From NCBI RefSeq assembly GCF_000192745.1, contig NC_015259.1, forward strand, positions 1,937,001-2,001,000: 64,000 nucleotides of DNA. Reading direction: 5' to 3'. Positions 1 to 9,894 of this stretch are shown here, in pieces. Below the pieces are notes generated by a model, which was given only the letters and a program-made list of their open reading frames with translations, was not told the DNA's origin and ran no database searches. Positions within the stretch are counted from its first letter, which is position 1. Each line of letters begins with the position of its first letter. Both the position numbers and the translations under genes were made by a program. Source of the stretch: Polymorphum gilvum SL003B-26A1. GTDB lineage: Bacteria; Pseudomonadota; Alphaproteobacteria; Rhizobiales; Stappiaceae.

Positions 1-513
1 GGCAAGTGCGGCCTCGTGGGCGGCGGCGTCGATGCCGCGCGCCAGGCCGGAGACGATGACGAAGCCGTCGCCGGACAGGTCCCTGGCGAGGGTCGCGGCG
101 ATCTTGCGGCCCGAGAGCGACGCGTTGCGGGCGCCGACCACCGCGAGCGTCTTCGGGCTCGCGAGCGTTGCGTCGCTGCCGTTGACCGACAGGAGCGGCG
201 GCGGGCCGTCGACATGGCGCAGGTGCGGCGGATAGCCGGTCTCGCCGAGGGCGACGAGGCGCGATCCGGCCCTTTCATGGGCGCGCATCTCGTTCTCGGC
301 CTCGTGGAGGGGGCAGACGCGGATAGAGGGCTTGCCGCCGCGCCGCGACAGGGCGGGCAGGGCATCGAGCGCCCGTTCTGCCGATCCGAAGTGATTGACG
401 AGGGCGCGGAAGGTCGACGGGCCGACGTTCTCGGAGCGTATTAGCCGGAGCCATGCCAGCCGCTGGGCCTCGCTGAGGCGCGGCGTTTTAGCAGGCTCAG
501 GTCCCCGGCTCAT
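1..513 (-). CDS. dprA: DNA-processing protein DprA, N-terminal part (cut by window edge)
   Basis: DprA loads RecA onto incoming single-stranded DNA during transformation; in non-competent bacteria its role is less clear. The visible 171 codons begin at ATG 513-511. They contain a helical N-terminal region (starting [12 protein letters not shown]), then the start of the Rossmann-like DprA fold with [15 protein letters not shown] and [16 protein letters not shown], both hallmarks of the family. The C-terminal half lies beyond position 1. The start codon overlaps the plsY stop (ATGA, 513-510), so the two are translationally coupled in a plsY-dprA operon, the usual alphaproteobacterial order downstream of pyrCB. 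Identification is secure; integrity of the missing half cannot be judged. Confidence 0.93.
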   Translation of the reverse strand, partial: MSRGPEPAKTPRLSEAQRLAWLRLIRSENVGPSTFRALVNHFGSAERALDALPALSRRGGKPSIRVCPLHEAENEMRAHERAGSRLVALGETGYPPHLRHVDGPPPLLSVNGSDATLASPKTLAVVGARNASLSGRKIAATLARDLSGDGFVIVSGLARGIDAAAHEAALA

Positions 514-1160
514 GGGCCTCCGTCGGCGGTCTCCGTCTTCGGTTTCGATCGCGCGCCGATCCGGGACTCCTTGCCGGTGACCAGGCGGCGGATGTTCTCA
601 TTGTGCTTCAGCCACAGCAGCAGCGTCATCGCGAGGAACGCTTCGGCGAGTTGGACGTGCCCGAGGGCGTAGAGCAGGACGGGCGTGGCGAGGCTCGCCG
701 TCAGCGCCGCCAGCGACGAGTAGCGGAACAGGGCGGCCATGCCGACCCAGATCGCGGCAAAGGCGAGAAAGGCCGGCCAGTGGAGGCCGAGCAGGATGCC
801 GAGATAGGTGGCGACGCCCTTGCCGCCCCTAAACTTCAGCCAGACCGGGAAGAGATGGCCGAGGAAGGCGCCGAGACCGGCGACAAGAGCCATTTCCTGA
901 CCATAGAGGTGGCCGACAACCAGCACGGCGACGGTGCCCTTCAGCGCGTCGCCGACGAGGGTGAGGGCGGCGAGCGACTTCCTGCCGGTGCGCAGCACGT
1001 TGGTGGTACCGATGTTGCCGGAGCCGATGGTGCGGATGTCGCCGAGGCCGGCGGCGCGCGTGACGATCAGGCCGAAGGGAATCGACCCCAGCAGGTAGCC
1101 GAAGGCGAGGGCGGCGAGATAGTAGGGCCAGGCGAGGGCCCAGCTGATCGGATCCGGCAC
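510..1160 (-). CDS. plsY: Glycerol-3-phosphate acyltransferase PlsY
   Basis: Inner-membrane acyltransferase that moves an acyl group from acyl-phosphate (made by PlsX) to glycerol-3-phosphate, giving lysophosphatidic acid, the first step of phospholipid synthesis. The 216-residue product shows several hydrophobic segments and the conserved family motifs: [10 protein letters not shown] near the N terminus, [12 protein letters not shown] in the first cytosolic loop, and [10 protein letters not shown] in the second. Length is normal. It is transcribed leftward after pyrC (24 bp gap) and its stop overlaps the dprA start. The C-terminal tail of about 15 residues is charged and not conserved. Confidence 0.95.
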   Translation of the reverse strand: MPDPISWALAWPYYLAALAFGYLLGSIPFGLIVTRAAGLGDIRTIGSGNIGTTNVLRTGRKSLAALTLVGDALKGTVAVLVVGHLYGQEMALVAGLGAFLGHLFPVWLKFRGGKGVATYLGILLGLHWPAFLAFAAIWVGMAALFRYSSLAALTASLATPVLLYALGHVQLAEAFLAMTLLLWLKHNENIRRLVTGKESRIGARSKPKTETADGGP

Positions 1161-1184
1161 GGGATGTCTCCGGTTACGGCGGGC

Positions 1185-2483
1185 TCAAGCGTATTCGTAG
1201 ACCGTGCGGCCTGCAACGACCGTGCGCAGCACGCGGCCGGAGAAGCGGGCGTCCTCGAACGGCGAGTTCTTGGAGCGCGAGCGGATGGCCGATTTCTCCA
1301 GCACCCAGGGCTTGTCCGGGTCGAACACGACGACGTCGGCCGGGGCGCCGCGGCTGAGGTGGCCGACGTCGAGGCCGAGCCGGTCGGCCGGGCGCGAGGT
1401 CATGCAGGCAAGCAGGGAGACGAGGTCGATGTCGCCGGCATGGTAGAGCCGCAGCGCGGCGGCAAGCAGGGTCTCCAGGCCGATGGCGCCGTCCTCGGCT
1501 TCCGCAAACGGGTGGCGCTTGGTCTCCACGTCCTGCGGATCGTGGTTGGAGACGATGATGTCGATAGTGCCGTCGGCGAGCGCGGCGATCATCGCCCTGC
1601 GGTCGTCTTCGTCGCGCAAGGGCGGCGACATCTTGAAGAAGGTCCGGTAGGGACCGATGTCGTTCTCGTTCTGGGTCAGGTGGTTGATCGACACGCCGGC
1701 GGTGACGTCGAGGCCGCGCGCCTTGGCGGCGCGGATCACCTCGGCGCTGTCGGAACAGGAGATCAGGTTGGCGTGGTAGCGCGCGCGGGTCAGCGCGGCG
1801 AGGCGGATGTCGCGCTCCACCATGATGATCTCGGCCTCGCGCGGAATACCCGGAAGGCCCTTCCAGGAGGCGTTGAGGCCCTCGTTCATGACGCCGCCGG
1901 AAAGCGTCGGGTCCTCGGTGTGGTGGACGATGAGGGCGCCGAAGTCGCGTGCGTAGGTCATCAGCCGGCGCATGGTCTGGGCGCTGGCAACGGAGCGGTG
2001 GCCGTCGGTGAAGGCGACCGCGCCGGCTTCCTTCAGCAGGCCGATCTCGGTCATTTCGGCGCCGGCCATGGCCCTGGTCAGGGCGGCCATGGGATGCACG
2101 CGCACGATCGCGGTGTCGCGGGCGCGGCGCAGGATGTAGTCGACCAGCGCCGGGTCGTCGATGACCGGGTTGGTCTCGGGCAGGGTGACGATGGTGGTGA
2201 TACCGCCGGCGGCCGCCGCCTGGCTGGCGCTGGCGAGCGTCTCGCGGTGCTCGTGGCCGGGCTCTCCGACCGACACGCACATGTCGACGAGGCCGGGGCA
2301 GGCGACGGCGCCGCGGCAGTCGACGATCTCCGCACCGTAGGGGGCGCCCTGGTTGGCGGCCTCGGGACCGGCGGCGAGGACGGTGCCGTCGACGATGATG
2401 ACGGAACCGGGCGCATCGAGGTTGCGCGCCGGGTCGATGACGCGGGCGTTGGCAAGCACCAGCGGTTTCGGAGTGTCGGCCAC
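1185..2483 (-). CDS. pyrC: Dihydroorotase-like protein, probably catalytically inactive (PyrX type)
   Basis: This 432-residue protein has the overall sequence of a type I dihydroorotase (amidohydrolase fold) and lies directly downstream of pyrB (10 bp gap). Active dihydroorotases carry an HxH metal-binding motif in a sequence like LVDMHVHLREPG; here the same place reads LVDMCVSVGEPG, so both histidines are gone. The late metal/catalytic Asp motif (TDHAPH in active enzymes) reads SNHDPQ. In Pseudomonas and relatives such pseudo-dihydroorotases (PyrX) do not catalyse the reaction but are needed for assembly or activity of aspartate transcarbamoylase. By inference this protein is the structural partner of the neighbouring PyrB, and an active dihydroorotase should be encoded elsewhere. 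The pyrC symbol follows common annotation of homologues; pyrX would be more precise. Confidence 0.85.
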   Translation of the reverse strand: MADTPKPLVLANARVIDPARNLDAPGSVIIVDGTVLAAGPEAANQGAPYGAEIVDCRGAVACPGLVDMCVSVGEPGHEHRETLASASQAAAAGGITTIVTLPETNPVIDDPALVDYILRRARDTAIVRVHPMAALTRAMAGAEMTEIGLLKEAGAVAFTDGHRSVASAQTMRRLMTYARDFGALIVHHTEDPTLSGGVMNEGLNASWKGLPGIPREAEIIMVERDIRLAALTRARYHANLISCSDSAEVIRAAKARGLDVTAGVSINHLTQNENDIGPYRTFFKMSPPLRDEDDRRAMIAALADGTIDIIVSNHDPQDVETKRHPFAEAEDGAIGLETLLAAALRLYHAGDIDLVSLLACMTSRPADRLGLDVGHLSRGAPADVVVFDPDKPWVLEKSAIRSRSKNSPFEDARFSGRVLRTVVAGRTVYEYA

Positions 2484-2493
2484 GGCGGGGTCC

Positions 2494-3450
2494 TCAGCTG
2501 TTGGGCAGGTGCGCGGCGAGCGCTTCCAGCACGGCCATGCGCACGGCGACGCCCATCTCCACCTGCTCGCGGATCAGGCTCTGCGGGCCGTCGGCGATCT
2601 GCGGGTCGATCTCGACGCCGCGGTTCATCGGGCCCGGGTGCATGACCAGCGCATCCGGCTTGGCGTAGGAGAGCTTTTCCGCATCGAGGCCCCAGTAGTG
2701 GAAGTATTCGCGCACCGAGGGCACGAAGGCGCCGCTCATGCGCTCGCGCTGCAGGCGCAGCATCATCACGATGTCGGCGCCGGCCAGCCCCTCCTTCATG
2801 GAGCGGAACACCTCGACGCCCATCCTGTCGATGCCGTTCGGCAGGAGCGTGGAGGGGGCGACGACGCGCACCCGCGCGCCGAGGGCATTCAGCAGGATGA
2901 TGTTGGAGCGGGCGACGCGCGAATGCAGGATGTCGCCGCAGATGGCCACCGTCAGGCGGGCGATCTTGCCCTTGTGGCGGCGGATGGTGAGGGCGTCGAG
3001 CAGCGCCTGGGTCGGATGCTCGTGGGCGCCGTCGCCGGCATTGACCACCGAACAGCCGACCTTGCGGGCGAGCAGGTGCACCGCTCCGGCGGCGTGGTGG
3101 CGCACGACCAGGAGATCCGGGTGCATGGCGTTGAGCGTCGCCGCGGTGTCGATCAGCGTCTCGCCCTTCTTCACCGAGGAGGCGGCGACCGACATGTTCA
3201 TGACGTCGGCGCCGAGGCGCTTGCCGGCCAGCTCGAAGGACGACTGCGTCCTGGTCGAGGCTTCGAAGAACAGGTTGATCTGGGTGCGGCCGCGCAGGAC
3301 GGACTTCTTCTTCTCGACCTGCCGGCTGACCTCGACGGCCTCTTCCGCCCGGTCCAGAAGGCCAAGGATGTCCTGGGGTTCAAGGCCTTCGATGCCCAGC
3401 AGGTGGCGGTGGGGAAAGAGGCCGGCTCGATGGGGATCGTTTGCGCTCAT
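2494..3450 (-). CDS. pyrB: Aspartate carbamoyltransferase catalytic chain
   Basis: Joins carbamoyl phosphate and L-aspartate to N-carbamoyl-L-aspartate, the first committed step of pyrimidine synthesis, in the cytoplasm. The carbamoyl-phosphate motif [13 protein letters not shown], the HHAAGAVHL loop, [14 protein letters not shown] and the late HPGPMNRG are all present. I chose ATG 3450 (318 residues, starting SANDPHRAG), which gives the usual length; an in-frame ATG at 3489 would add 13 residues rich in proline and alanine that look non-conserved. It heads a leftward pyrB-pyrX-plsY-dprA gene set. The next gene (aidB-like, from 3552) is divergent, so promoters for both must lie in about 100 bp. 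Confidence 0.94.
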   Translation of the reverse strand: MSANDPHRAGLFPHRHLLGIEGLEPQDILGLLDRAEEAVEVSRQVEKKKSVLRGRTQINLFFEASTRTQSSFELAGKRLGADVMNMSVAASSVKKGETLIDTAATLNAMHPDLLVVRHHAAGAVHLLARKVGCSVVNAGDGAHEHPTQALLDALTIRRHKGKIARLTVAICGDILHSRVARSNIILLNALGARVRVVAPSTLLPNGIDRMGVEVFRSMKEGLAGADIVMMLRLQRERMSGAFVPSVREYFHYWGLDAEKLSYAKPDALVMHPGPMNRGVEIDPQIADGPQSLIREQVEMGVAVRMAVLEALAAHLPNS

Positions 3451-3551
3451 CGAGGCAATGGCTATAGGCGGAATCGGGGGCGCCGGCAAGCGCGCGCCGG
3501 GCGGCGTGCTATCCTGTCCACAACGAAACGAATCGCGCGGCGGGAGGCTTC

Positions 3552-5180
3552 ATGACACCGTTTGAGACCCACGAGGTGTTCAACCAGCCGCCGCGCTACG
3601 GCGGGGGCAACCTCGCCACCTCCGATCCGTTGCTGATCGCCGCCCACGGCGCGGCGCTGGACGAGGCGACCGGCGCGGCACTGGCTGCCCACGGCGCGGC
3701 CTTGGGCAGCCTCGACGTGCTCGACCTCGGCCGGCTCGCCGACGAGCATGCCCCGGTGCTGAAGACCCACGACATCCACGGGCGCCGCTTCGACGTGGTC
3801 GAGTATCATCCCGCCTATCACGCGCTGATGCGCCGCTCGGTCGAGGCAGGCCTGCACGCGGCGAGCCTCGACGACGGCCCCTGGCCGCAGACGCGCCGGG
3901 CCGGGCGCTATTTCGTCACCTCGCAGGCAGAGACCGGCCACTGCTGTCCGATCACCATGACCAATGCCGCCGGCGCGGTGCTCAAGGCCCATGCGCAGCC
4001 GGCCGAGGGGTGGCTGCCGCTGCTCCGCTCGCGCCACTACGACCAGCGCTTCGTGCCGATGGCGCAGAAGCGCGGCGTCACTTTCGGCATGGGCCTGACC
4101 GAAAAGCAGGGCGGCACGGACCTGCGCGCGATCACGACGGTGGCGGAGCCCAGCGGCGACGGGCTCTACGTTCTCACCGGGCACAAGTGGTTCCTGTCGG
4201 CGCCGATGTCGGACGCCTTCCTGGTGCTGGCGAAAACGGAGCGGGGGCCGGGCTGCTTCCTGGTGCCGCGCTTCCTGCCCGACGGCACGGTCAATGGCCT
4301 GCGCTTCCAGCGGCTGAAGGCCAAGCTCGGCAACCGCTCGAATGCCTCCACGGAGGTGGAGTTCCAGCACGCCGGCGGGCTGCTGATCGGCGAGGAGGGG
4401 CGGGGCATCGCCACCATCCTCGACATGGTGGTGCCGACGCGCATCGACTGTGCGCTGGGCTCGGCGGCGCAGATGCGCGCCGCCGTGGCGCGGGCCGTGC
4501 ACCATTGCCGCCACCGGCAGGCATTCGGGGCGCGGCTCGTCGACCAGCCGCTGATGACGCGGGTGCTGGCCGACATGGCGCTCGACGTTGCAGCGGCGAC
4601 GGCGCTGGCCTTCCGCCTGGTGCGCGCCGCAGACTGCATGGCCGACGACGCGGCCGAGGCGGCCTATGTCCGGCTGATGACGCCGGCAATCAAGTACTGG
4701 ATCTGCAAGGCCGCGCCGCTGCTGACCTATGAGGCGATGGAGTGCCTGGGCGGCAACGGCTACGTGGAGGATTTCGACATGGCGCGGCTCTACCGCGACG
4801 CGCCGGTCAACGCGATCTGGGAGGGCTCGGGCAATGTCATGGCGCTTGATGTGCTGCGCGCGCTGGAGCGCACTCCGGCAGCGCTCGAGGCGGTGCTTGC
4901 GGAATTCGCCGGCCGGCTCGGCCGTGGCGGCGCGGCGGCGGGCGAGGTGATCGCGGCCGCGGCGCGGGCGGCGCGCGAGGACCCGTCAAACGGGCGTATC
5001 CTGACCGAACAGCTGGCCCTGACGGGTGCCGCCGCCGCTCTGCGCGCCATCGCGCCGGAGCCGGTCGCCGATGCCTTCATCGAGAGCCGGCTGGCCGGCC
5101 AGTGGCGGTCGAGCTACGGCATGCTGCCGGGGCGCCACAACGCCCGCCGGCTGGTCGAGGCGCTGTATCCGGAGGGCTGA
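3552..5180 (+). CDS. aidB: AidB-like acyl-CoA dehydrogenase family protein
   Basis: A 542-residue flavoprotein of the acyl-CoA dehydrogenase superfamily. Its length and internal motifs match the AidB branch: MGLTEKQGGTDLRA (flavin region), FVTSQAETGHCCPITMTNAA near residue 120, and ECLGGNGYVEDFDMARLYRD with AIWEGSGNVMALDVLRALER near residues 400-430. E. coli AidB is part of the adaptive response to alkylation, binds DNA and has weak isovaleryl-CoA dehydrogenase activity; the physiological role in alphaproteobacteria is unsettled. A Shine-Dalgarno-like GGGAGG lies just before ATG 3552. It is a single gene between divergent and convergent neighbours, so context gives no pathway. Confidence 0.85.
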   Translation: MTPFETHEVFNQPPRYGGGNLATSDPLLIAAHGAALDEATGAALAAHGAALGSLDVLDLGRLADEHAPVLKTHDIHGRRFDVVEYHPAYHALMRRSVEAGLHAASLDDGPWPQTRRAGRYFVTSQAETGHCCPITMTNAAGAVLKAHAQPAEGWLPLLRSRHYDQRFVPMAQKRGVTFGMGLTEKQGGTDLRAITTVAEPSGDGLYVLTGHKWFLSAPMSDAFLVLAKTERGPGCFLVPRFLPDGTVNGLRFQRLKAKLGNRSNASTEVEFQHAGGLLIGEEGRGIATILDMVVPTRIDCALGSAAQMRAAVARAVHHCRHRQAFGARLVDQPLMTRVLADMALDVAAATALAFRLVRAADCMADDAAEAAYVRLMTPAIKYWICKAAPLLTYEAMECLGGNGYVEDFDMARLYRDAPVNAIWEGSGNVMALDVLRALERTPAALEAVLAEFAGRLGRGGAAAGEVIAAAARAAREDPSNGRILTEQLALTGAAAALRAIAPEPVADAFIESRLAGQWRSSYGMLPGRHNARRLVEALYPEG

Positions 5181-5186
5181 GGCGGC

Positions 5187-6113
5187 TCAGGCCATGAGGA
5201 CCAGCGCCAGCGGGATGGTGGCGGTCGCGAGCAGCGTCTGCAGGGTCAGGATTTCGGCCATCAGCCGGGCGTCGCCGCCCATCTGCCGGGCGAGGAGATA
5301 GGAGCCGCTGGCAGCAGGCACGGCGGTGGCGATGACCACCGCCGTCAGGGCCGGGCCCTCGACGCCGTAGAGGCCGGCGAAACCGGCGCCGAACACCGGC
5401 ATGGCCAGCAGGCGCAGGGCGGTGCCGATGGCGAGTGCGGCGCCGGGCCGGCGCAGGGCGGCGAGATCCAGCCCGGCGCCGACGCAGACGATGCCGATCG
5501 GCAGCGCCGCGCTGCCGAGGATCTCCAGCGTCGACCAGGCGAAGGCCGGCAGCGGCAGGCCGGAGACGTTGAGGACGATGCCGGCGAGCGTCGACAGGAT
5601 GAAGGGATTGGTGGCGAGGTCGCGCAGGACCTTCGCCGGTCCGGGCGGCGTGCCGCCGGCGTAGCGCGACAGGACCAGCACCGACAGCACGTTGAGGATC
5701 GGGATCATCGCGACGATGGCGACCGCCAGCAGGGCAAGGCCCTCCGTGCCGATCAGCTTGTCGGCAAGGGCGAGCGCGATGAAGGTGTTCCAGCGCACAG
5801 AGCCCTGGTAGATCGAGGTGAACTGCGGCCCGCCGACGCCGAGGGCGGCGGCGAGGAGCGGGCGCAGGGCGAACACCAAGACCGACATGGCGAGGATCGC
5901 GCTGACCAGGGTAGCGCCCATCGACAGCGCCGGCAGGGCCATGAAATCGGCGCGCGCCACCGTCTCGACGACGATCGCGGGAAACAGCACATAGTAGGCG
6001 ATCCTCTCGATGCCGCGCCACTGCTCGCCGGTGATCAGGCCGGTCCTGGCGACGAGGTGACCGACGGCGATGACCAGGATCACCGGCAGCAGGGCGTCGA
6101 GGGTCGTCAGCAC
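5187..6113 (-). CDS. AEC (auxin efflux carrier) family transporter
   Basis: Predicted inner-membrane transporter of 308 residues with about ten hydrophobic segments in two halves, as in the AEC/BART family. Sequence marks include PFILSTLAGIVLNVSGLPLP and LPIGIVCVGAGLDL, typical of the second half of the fold. Bacterial members export or import small organic acids such as malate or malonate; the family name does not imply auxin transport here. It is convergent with the aidB-like gene (6 bp between stops) and starts 9 bp after the end of ruvX, so it probably forms a ruvX-AEC transcription unit. Substrate unknown. Confidence 0.85.
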   Translation of the reverse strand: MLTTLDALLPVILVIAVGHLVARTGLITGEQWRGIERIAYYVLFPAIVVETVARADFMALPALSMGATLVSAILAMSVLVFALRPLLAAALGVGGPQFTSIYQGSVRWNTFIALALADKLIGTEGLALLAVAIVAMIPILNVLSVLVLSRYAGGTPPGPAKVLRDLATNPFILSTLAGIVLNVSGLPLPAFAWSTLEILGSAALPIGIVCVGAGLDLAALRRPGAALAIGTALRLLAMPVFGAGFAGLYGVEGPALTAVVIATAVPAASGSYLLARQMGGDARLMAEILTLQTLLATATIPLALVLMA

Positions 6114-6122
6114 GGGGCGGCC

Positions 6123-6623
6123 TCAGGCGTCCGGGAGATCGCGGGAGCGGGACAGATAGCCCAGCCGGTCTAGGAAGCCCTGCAGGATGTAGGCGGCGGC
6201 CATCTTGTCGACCAGTTCGGCGCGCCGCGCCCGGCTGCGGTCGGCCTCGATCAGCGTGCGGGTGACGGCTGCGGTCGACAGGCGCTCGTCCCAGTAGGTG
6301 ATCGGCAGGTCGGTCTTCTCGGCGAGGTTGCGGGCGAAGGCGCGGGTCGCCTGCACCCGCGGCCCCTCGCTGCCGTCCATGTTGAGCGGCAGGCCGAGGA
6401 CGAGGCCGCCGACCCTGTGCTCGGCGCAGATCTTCAGCAGCTGTTCGGCGTCGAGCGTGAACTTTCGCCGCCGGATCGTCTCCAGCGGCGAGGCGATGCC
6501 GCGACCGAGGTCGGACAGGGCGAGGCCGATGGTTCTGGTGCCGAGATCGAGGCCGATGAGGCGTGTGCCGGGCGCGAGCGCGGCGACGAAGTCTTCCAGG
6601 GACAGGGACGGGTCGGTTGCCAT
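6123..6623 (-). CDS. ruvX: Putative pre-16S rRNA nuclease / Holliday junction resolvase-like RuvX (YqgF)
   Basis: YqgF/RuvX is an RNase H-fold nuclease implicated in maturation of the 16S rRNA 5' end. The 166-residue protein shows the first catalytic Asp in [15 protein letters not shown], the middle [13 protein letters not shown] motif with the conserved Glu, and [17 protein letters not shown] near residue 115. These are the standard YqgF motifs and the length is normal. It lies alone at the head of the leftward ruvX-AEC pair, divergent from the metallo-hydrolase gene at 6767. Confidence 0.93.
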   Translation of the reverse strand: MATDPSLSLEDFVAALAPGTRLIGLDLGTRTIGLALSDLGRGIASPLETIRRRKFTLDAEQLLKICAEHRVGGLVLGLPLNMDGSEGPRVQATRAFARNLAEKTDLPITYWDERLSTAAVTRTLIEADRSRARRAELVDKMAAAYILQGFLDRLGYLSRSRDLPDA

Positions 6624-6766
6624 CGCCCCGCTTTATCAGGCGGACCGGCGCCGCGCCAGAGCCGTGCGGGGAGCGGGCCAGCGGATTGTCCGGCGCGGCG
6701 TCTTGTTCCCGTCGCACGGCTTCCTATACTCGGCCCGACCCAGACCCCAAGGGAGGCCCATTCGAC

Positions 6767-7474
6767 ATGAAACTGACCTGGTACGGCCATTCGGCCTTTC
6801 GCATCGACATCGCCGGCGCGGCGATCCTGATCGACCCGTTCCTGTCGGGCAACCCGACCTTTCCGAAATCCCTCTCGGTCGATGCGGTCGCCGAGGGCAT
6901 CACCCATATCCTGCTGACCCACGGCCACGACGACCATATCGGCGACACCGTCGCGATCGCGCAGAAGACCGGCGCTCAGCTGACCGCCAACTTCGAGATC
7001 TGCATGTGGGCGAGCGGCAAGGGTGTTGAAAACATCAACCCGATGAACTCGGGCGGCTTCGTCGACGTCGGCCCGTTCAAGGTCGGGCTGACCGTTGCGC
7101 ATCATTCCTCGGCGACCAAGGCGGACGGCGACGGGCTGAAGTATCTCGGCAATCCGCACGGCGTCATCGTCGCTGCTCCCGGCGAGCCGGTGCTCTACCA
7201 CATGGGCGACACGGCGCTGTTCGGCGACATGGCGCTGATCAACGAACTCTACGGACCCAAGATCGGCATTGTGCCGATCGGCGACCGCTTCACCATGGGC
7301 GCAAAGGCGGCGGCGATCGCCTGCACGCGCTTCTTCGACTTCGATACCATCGTGCCGTGTCACTACGGCACCTTCCCGATCCTCGACCAGACCGCCGACG
7401 CCTTCCTGGCCGCCATGGGCGACAAGGCGTCGACGGTCGTGGTGCCGGATCGGGGCACCGCCTTCGAGGCCTGA
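6767..7474 (+). CDS. Metal-dependent hydrolase, UPF0173 (UlaG-like metallo-beta-lactamase fold)
   Basis: A 235-residue cytosolic metallo-hydrolase. It has the metal-binding LTHGHDDHIGD (HxHxDH) motif, YGHSAFRI at the start, a later HMGDTAL motif and a C-terminal CHYGTFPIL, together typical of the UPF0173/UlaG-like group, whose general substrate is unknown. I chose ATG 6767 because AGGGAGG at 6750-6756 is a good ribosome-binding site and the family starts with MKLTWYGHS; upstream in-frame starts overlap the ruvX promoter region. A strong terminator follows at once, so it is monocistronic. Confidence 0.9.
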   Translation: MKLTWYGHSAFRIDIAGAAILIDPFLSGNPTFPKSLSVDAVAEGITHILLTHGHDDHIGDTVAIAQKTGAQLTANFEICMWASGKGVENINPMNSGGFVDVGPFKVGLTVAHHSSATKADGDGLKYLGNPHGVIVAAPGEPVLYHMGDTALFGDMALINELYGPKIGIVPIGDRFTMGAKAAAIACTRFFDFDTIVPCHYGTFPILDQTADAFLAAMGDKASTVVVPDRGTAFEA

Positions 7475-7495
7475 CCGGTCGCGGCACGGCGACGG

Positions 7496-7524
7496 CCCCT
7501 CCCGTTGCGCGCGGGAGGGGTTTC
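7496..7524 (+). terminator. Rho-independent terminator after the UPF0173 gene
   Basis: Inverted repeat CCCCTCCCG (7496-7504) / CGGGAGGGG (7512-7520) with a 7-base loop, followed by TTTCTT. It lies 22 bp after the hydrolase stop and separates housekeeping genes from the catabolic island. Confidence 0.85.
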
Positions 7525-7530
7525 TTCGCC

Positions 7531-7557
7531 TTTAAAGTTTTAAACTTGAAATAATTT
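7531..7557 (+). promoter_or_regulatory. Probable MarR operator/promoter site of the aminobenzoate operon
   Basis: An AT-rich island in GC-rich surroundings, 50-80 bp before the monooxygenase start. It contains AAGTTTTAAACTT (7535-7547), an imperfect palindrome of the kind MarR dimers bind, running into TTTTAAACTTGAAATA (7538-7553). A copy with one mismatch in 16 occurs at 19917-19932 before the ABC importer operon. The MarR gene at 10640 is the obvious candidate ligand, by inference. Core promoter hexamers could not be assigned with confidence. Confidence 0.65.
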
Positions 7558-7608
7558 CCAGCCGGTGGCAGGCTGACCCTCGAAGCGCCGTTTCGGGAGG
7601 TCAGGTCG

Positions 7609-9894
7609 ATGAAGGTTCTGTGTCTGGGGGGCGGGCCGGCGGGGCTCTATTTCGCCATCTCGATGAAACTCCGCAACCCCGCCCACGAGGTCACGGTCCT
7701 GGAGCGCAACCGCGCCAACGACACCTTCGGCTGGGGCGTGGTGCTGTCCGACGACGCGCTGTCGCGCATGCAGAACAACGATCCGAAGTCGACCGACGCG
7801 ATCCGCTCTCATTTCGCTTACTGGGACGACATCGCCGTCGTCCACGACGGCCACCGCACCGTCTCCGGCGGCCACGGCTTTGCCGGCATCGGCCGCAGGC
7901 AGATGCTGATCCTGCTGCAGGAACGGGCGCGGGAACTCGGTGTCGACATGCGGTTCCAGACCGAGTTCCGGTCGGCGGAGGACTACCGAAGGGAGTACGA
8001 TCTCGTGGTTGCCTGCGACGGCATCAATTCGCTCGTGCGCAAGGAATACGAGGCCGTGTTCAGGCCGGACATCGACGTGCGCAAGTGCAAGTTCGTCTGG
8101 CTCGGCACGCACCAGAAGTTCGACGACGCCTTCACCTTCATCTTCGAGAAGACCGAGTACGGCTGGGTCTGGGCCCACGTCTACCAGTTCGACGCCGACA
8201 CGGCGACCTTCATCGTCGAGTGCCTGCCCGAGACCTGGGACCGCTGGGGCTTCGAGGCGATGTCGAAGGAGGAGACAGTCGAGACCTGCCGCAGGATCTT
8301 CGAGAAGCACCTGGGCGGCCACGAGCTCATGTCCAACGCCGCGCACCTGCGCGGATCGGCGGTGTGGATGCAGTTCCCGCGCGTGATCTGCGAGCGCTGG
8401 TACCACGAGAACGTGGTGCTGATGGGCGATGCGGCGGCGACCGGCCATTTCTCCATCGGCTCCGGTTCGCGCCTTGCCTTCGACAGCGCCATTGCGCTTG
8501 CCGACTACCTCCATTCCGAGCCGAGCATGGAGGCGGCGTTCCAGCGCTATCAGGACGAGCGGCGGCTGGATGTGTTGCGGCTGCAGTCGGCGGCGCGCAA
8601 CTCGCTGGAGTGGTTCGAGGAGGTCGAGCGCTATCTCGGCATGCCGCCCTACCAGTTCGCCTATTCGCTGCTGACCCGCTCGCAGCGCATTTCCCACGAG
8701 AACCTGCGCCTGCGCGATCCCGACTGGCTGAGCGCTGCCGAGGACTGGTTCCAGGACCAGGCCGGCGGTACGCCCGGACGGGCGCCGATGTTCGCGCCGT
8801 TCCGGCTGCGCGGCCTGCGGCTCAACAATCGCGTCGTGGTCTCGCCGATGGCGCAGTACAAGGCCAAGGACGGCTGCCCGACCGACTGGCATTTCGTCCA
8901 CTACGCGGAGCGCGCCAAGGGCGGGGCGGGGCTCGTCTACACGGAAATGACCTGCGTCTCGCCGGAGGGGCGGATCACGCCCGGGTGCCCCGGCCTCTAC
9001 GCACCGGAACACGAGGCGGCCTGGAAGCGCCTCACCGATTTCGTCCACGCCGAGACGGCGGCCAAGATCTGCTGCCAGATCGGCCATTCGGGCCGCAAGG
9101 GCTCGACCCAACTCGGCTGGGAGGAGATGGATGCGCCGCTTGTCGACGGCAACTGGCCGCTGCTGTCTGCCTCCGCCATCCCCTGGTCGGACCGCAACGC
9201 GGTGCCGAGGGCCATGGACCGGGCCGACATGGACCGCGTCCGCGACCAGTTCGTCGCCGCGACCGAGATGGCCGCACGGGCCGGCTTCGACATGGTCGAG
9301 CTTCATGCCGCGCACGGCTACCTGATCTCCAGCTTCATCTCGCCGACCTCCAACCGGCGCGAGGACGACTACGGCGGCTCGCTGGACAACCGCCTGCGCT
9401 ATCCGCTCGAGGTGTTTGGCGCCATGCGCGCCGTGTGGCCGCAGGACAAGCCGATGTCGGTGCGCATCTCGGCCAGCGACTGGGTCGACGAGGCCGGCGT
9501 GACGCCGGTTGAGGCGGTGGCGATTGCCAAGCGGTTTTCCGAGGCCGGGGCGGACATCATCGACGTCTCCGCCGGCCAGACCTCGACCGAGGCACGCCCG
9601 GTCTACGGTCGCATGTTCCAGACGCCGTTCTCCGACCGCATCCGCAACGAGGCGGGGATCGCTACCATGGCGGTCGGCAATATCTACGAGCCGGACCACG
9701 TCAACTCGATCCTGATGGCCGGGCGAGCGGATCTCGTCTGCCTCGCCCGCCCGCATCTCGCCGATCCCTACTGGACGCTGCATGCCGGCGTCGCGCTGGG
9801 CGACCGGGGAACGGCCTGGCCGCTGCCCTATCTGGCCGGCCGCGACCAGGCGCTGCGGCTCGCCGAACGTACGCAGGAGGCGATCCGGGCATGA
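7609..9894 (+). CDS. 2-Aminobenzoyl-CoA monooxygenase/reductase-type fusion (salicylyl-CoA 5-hydroxylase-like)
   Basis: A 761-residue, two-domain flavoenzyme. Residues 1 to about 385 form a class A FAD monooxygenase with the dinucleotide motif [10 protein letters not shown] at 7-16 and [16 protein letters not shown] near 270-287. Residues from about 394 form an old yellow enzyme-type FMN reductase ([21 protein letters not shown], then [20 protein letters not shown] near 565, YGGSLDNR). This fusion is known from Azoarcus evansii, where it monooxygenates and reduces 2-aminobenzoyl-CoA to 2-amino-5-oxocyclohex-1-enecarbonyl-CoA; related proteins are annotated salicylyl-CoA 5-hydroxylase. The aminobenzoate-CoA ligase in the same operon favours 2-aminobenzoyl-CoA. 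GGGAGG before ATG 7609 supports the start. It leads an operon whose next gene overlaps it by ATGA. Confidence 0.88.
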   Translation: MKVLCLGGGPAGLYFAISMKLRNPAHEVTVLERNRANDTFGWGVVLSDDALSRMQNNDPKSTDAIRSHFAYWDDIAVVHDGHRTVSGGHGFAGIGRRQMLILLQERARELGVDMRFQTEFRSAEDYRREYDLVVACDGINSLVRKEYEAVFRPDIDVRKCKFVWLGTHQKFDDAFTFIFEKTEYGWVWAHVYQFDADTATFIVECLPETWDRWGFEAMSKEETVETCRRIFEKHLGGHELMSNAAHLRGSAVWMQFPRVICERWYHENVVLMGDAAATGHFSIGSGSRLAFDSAIALADYLHSEPSMEAAFQRYQDERRLDVLRLQSAARNSLEWFEEVERYLGMPPYQFAYSLLTRSQRISHENLRLRDPDWLSAAEDWFQDQAGGTPGRAPMFAPFRLRGLRLNNRVVVSPMAQYKAKDGCPTDWHFVHYAERAKGGAGLVYTEMTCVSPEGRITPGCPGLYAPEHEAAWKRLTDFVHAETAAKICCQIGHSGRKGSTQLGWEEMDAPLVDGNWPLLSASAIPWSDRNAVPRAMDRADMDRVRDQFVAATEMAARAGFDMVELHAAHGYLISSFISPTSNRREDDYGGSLDNRLRYPLEVFGAMRAVWPQDKPMSVRISASDWVDEAGVTPVEAVAIAKRFSEAGADIIDVSAGQTSTEARPVYGRMFQTPFSDRIRNEAGIATMAVGNIYEPDHVNSILMAGRADLVCLARPHLADPYWTLHAGVALGDRGTAWPLPYLAGRDQALRLAERTQEAIRA

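Noticed and set aside
603-2645. Long plus-strand open frame opposite plsY and the dihydroorotase-like gene
   Set aside because: Glycine-, arginine- and alanine-rich, no domain, fully antisense to well-recognised genes; a high-GC shadow.
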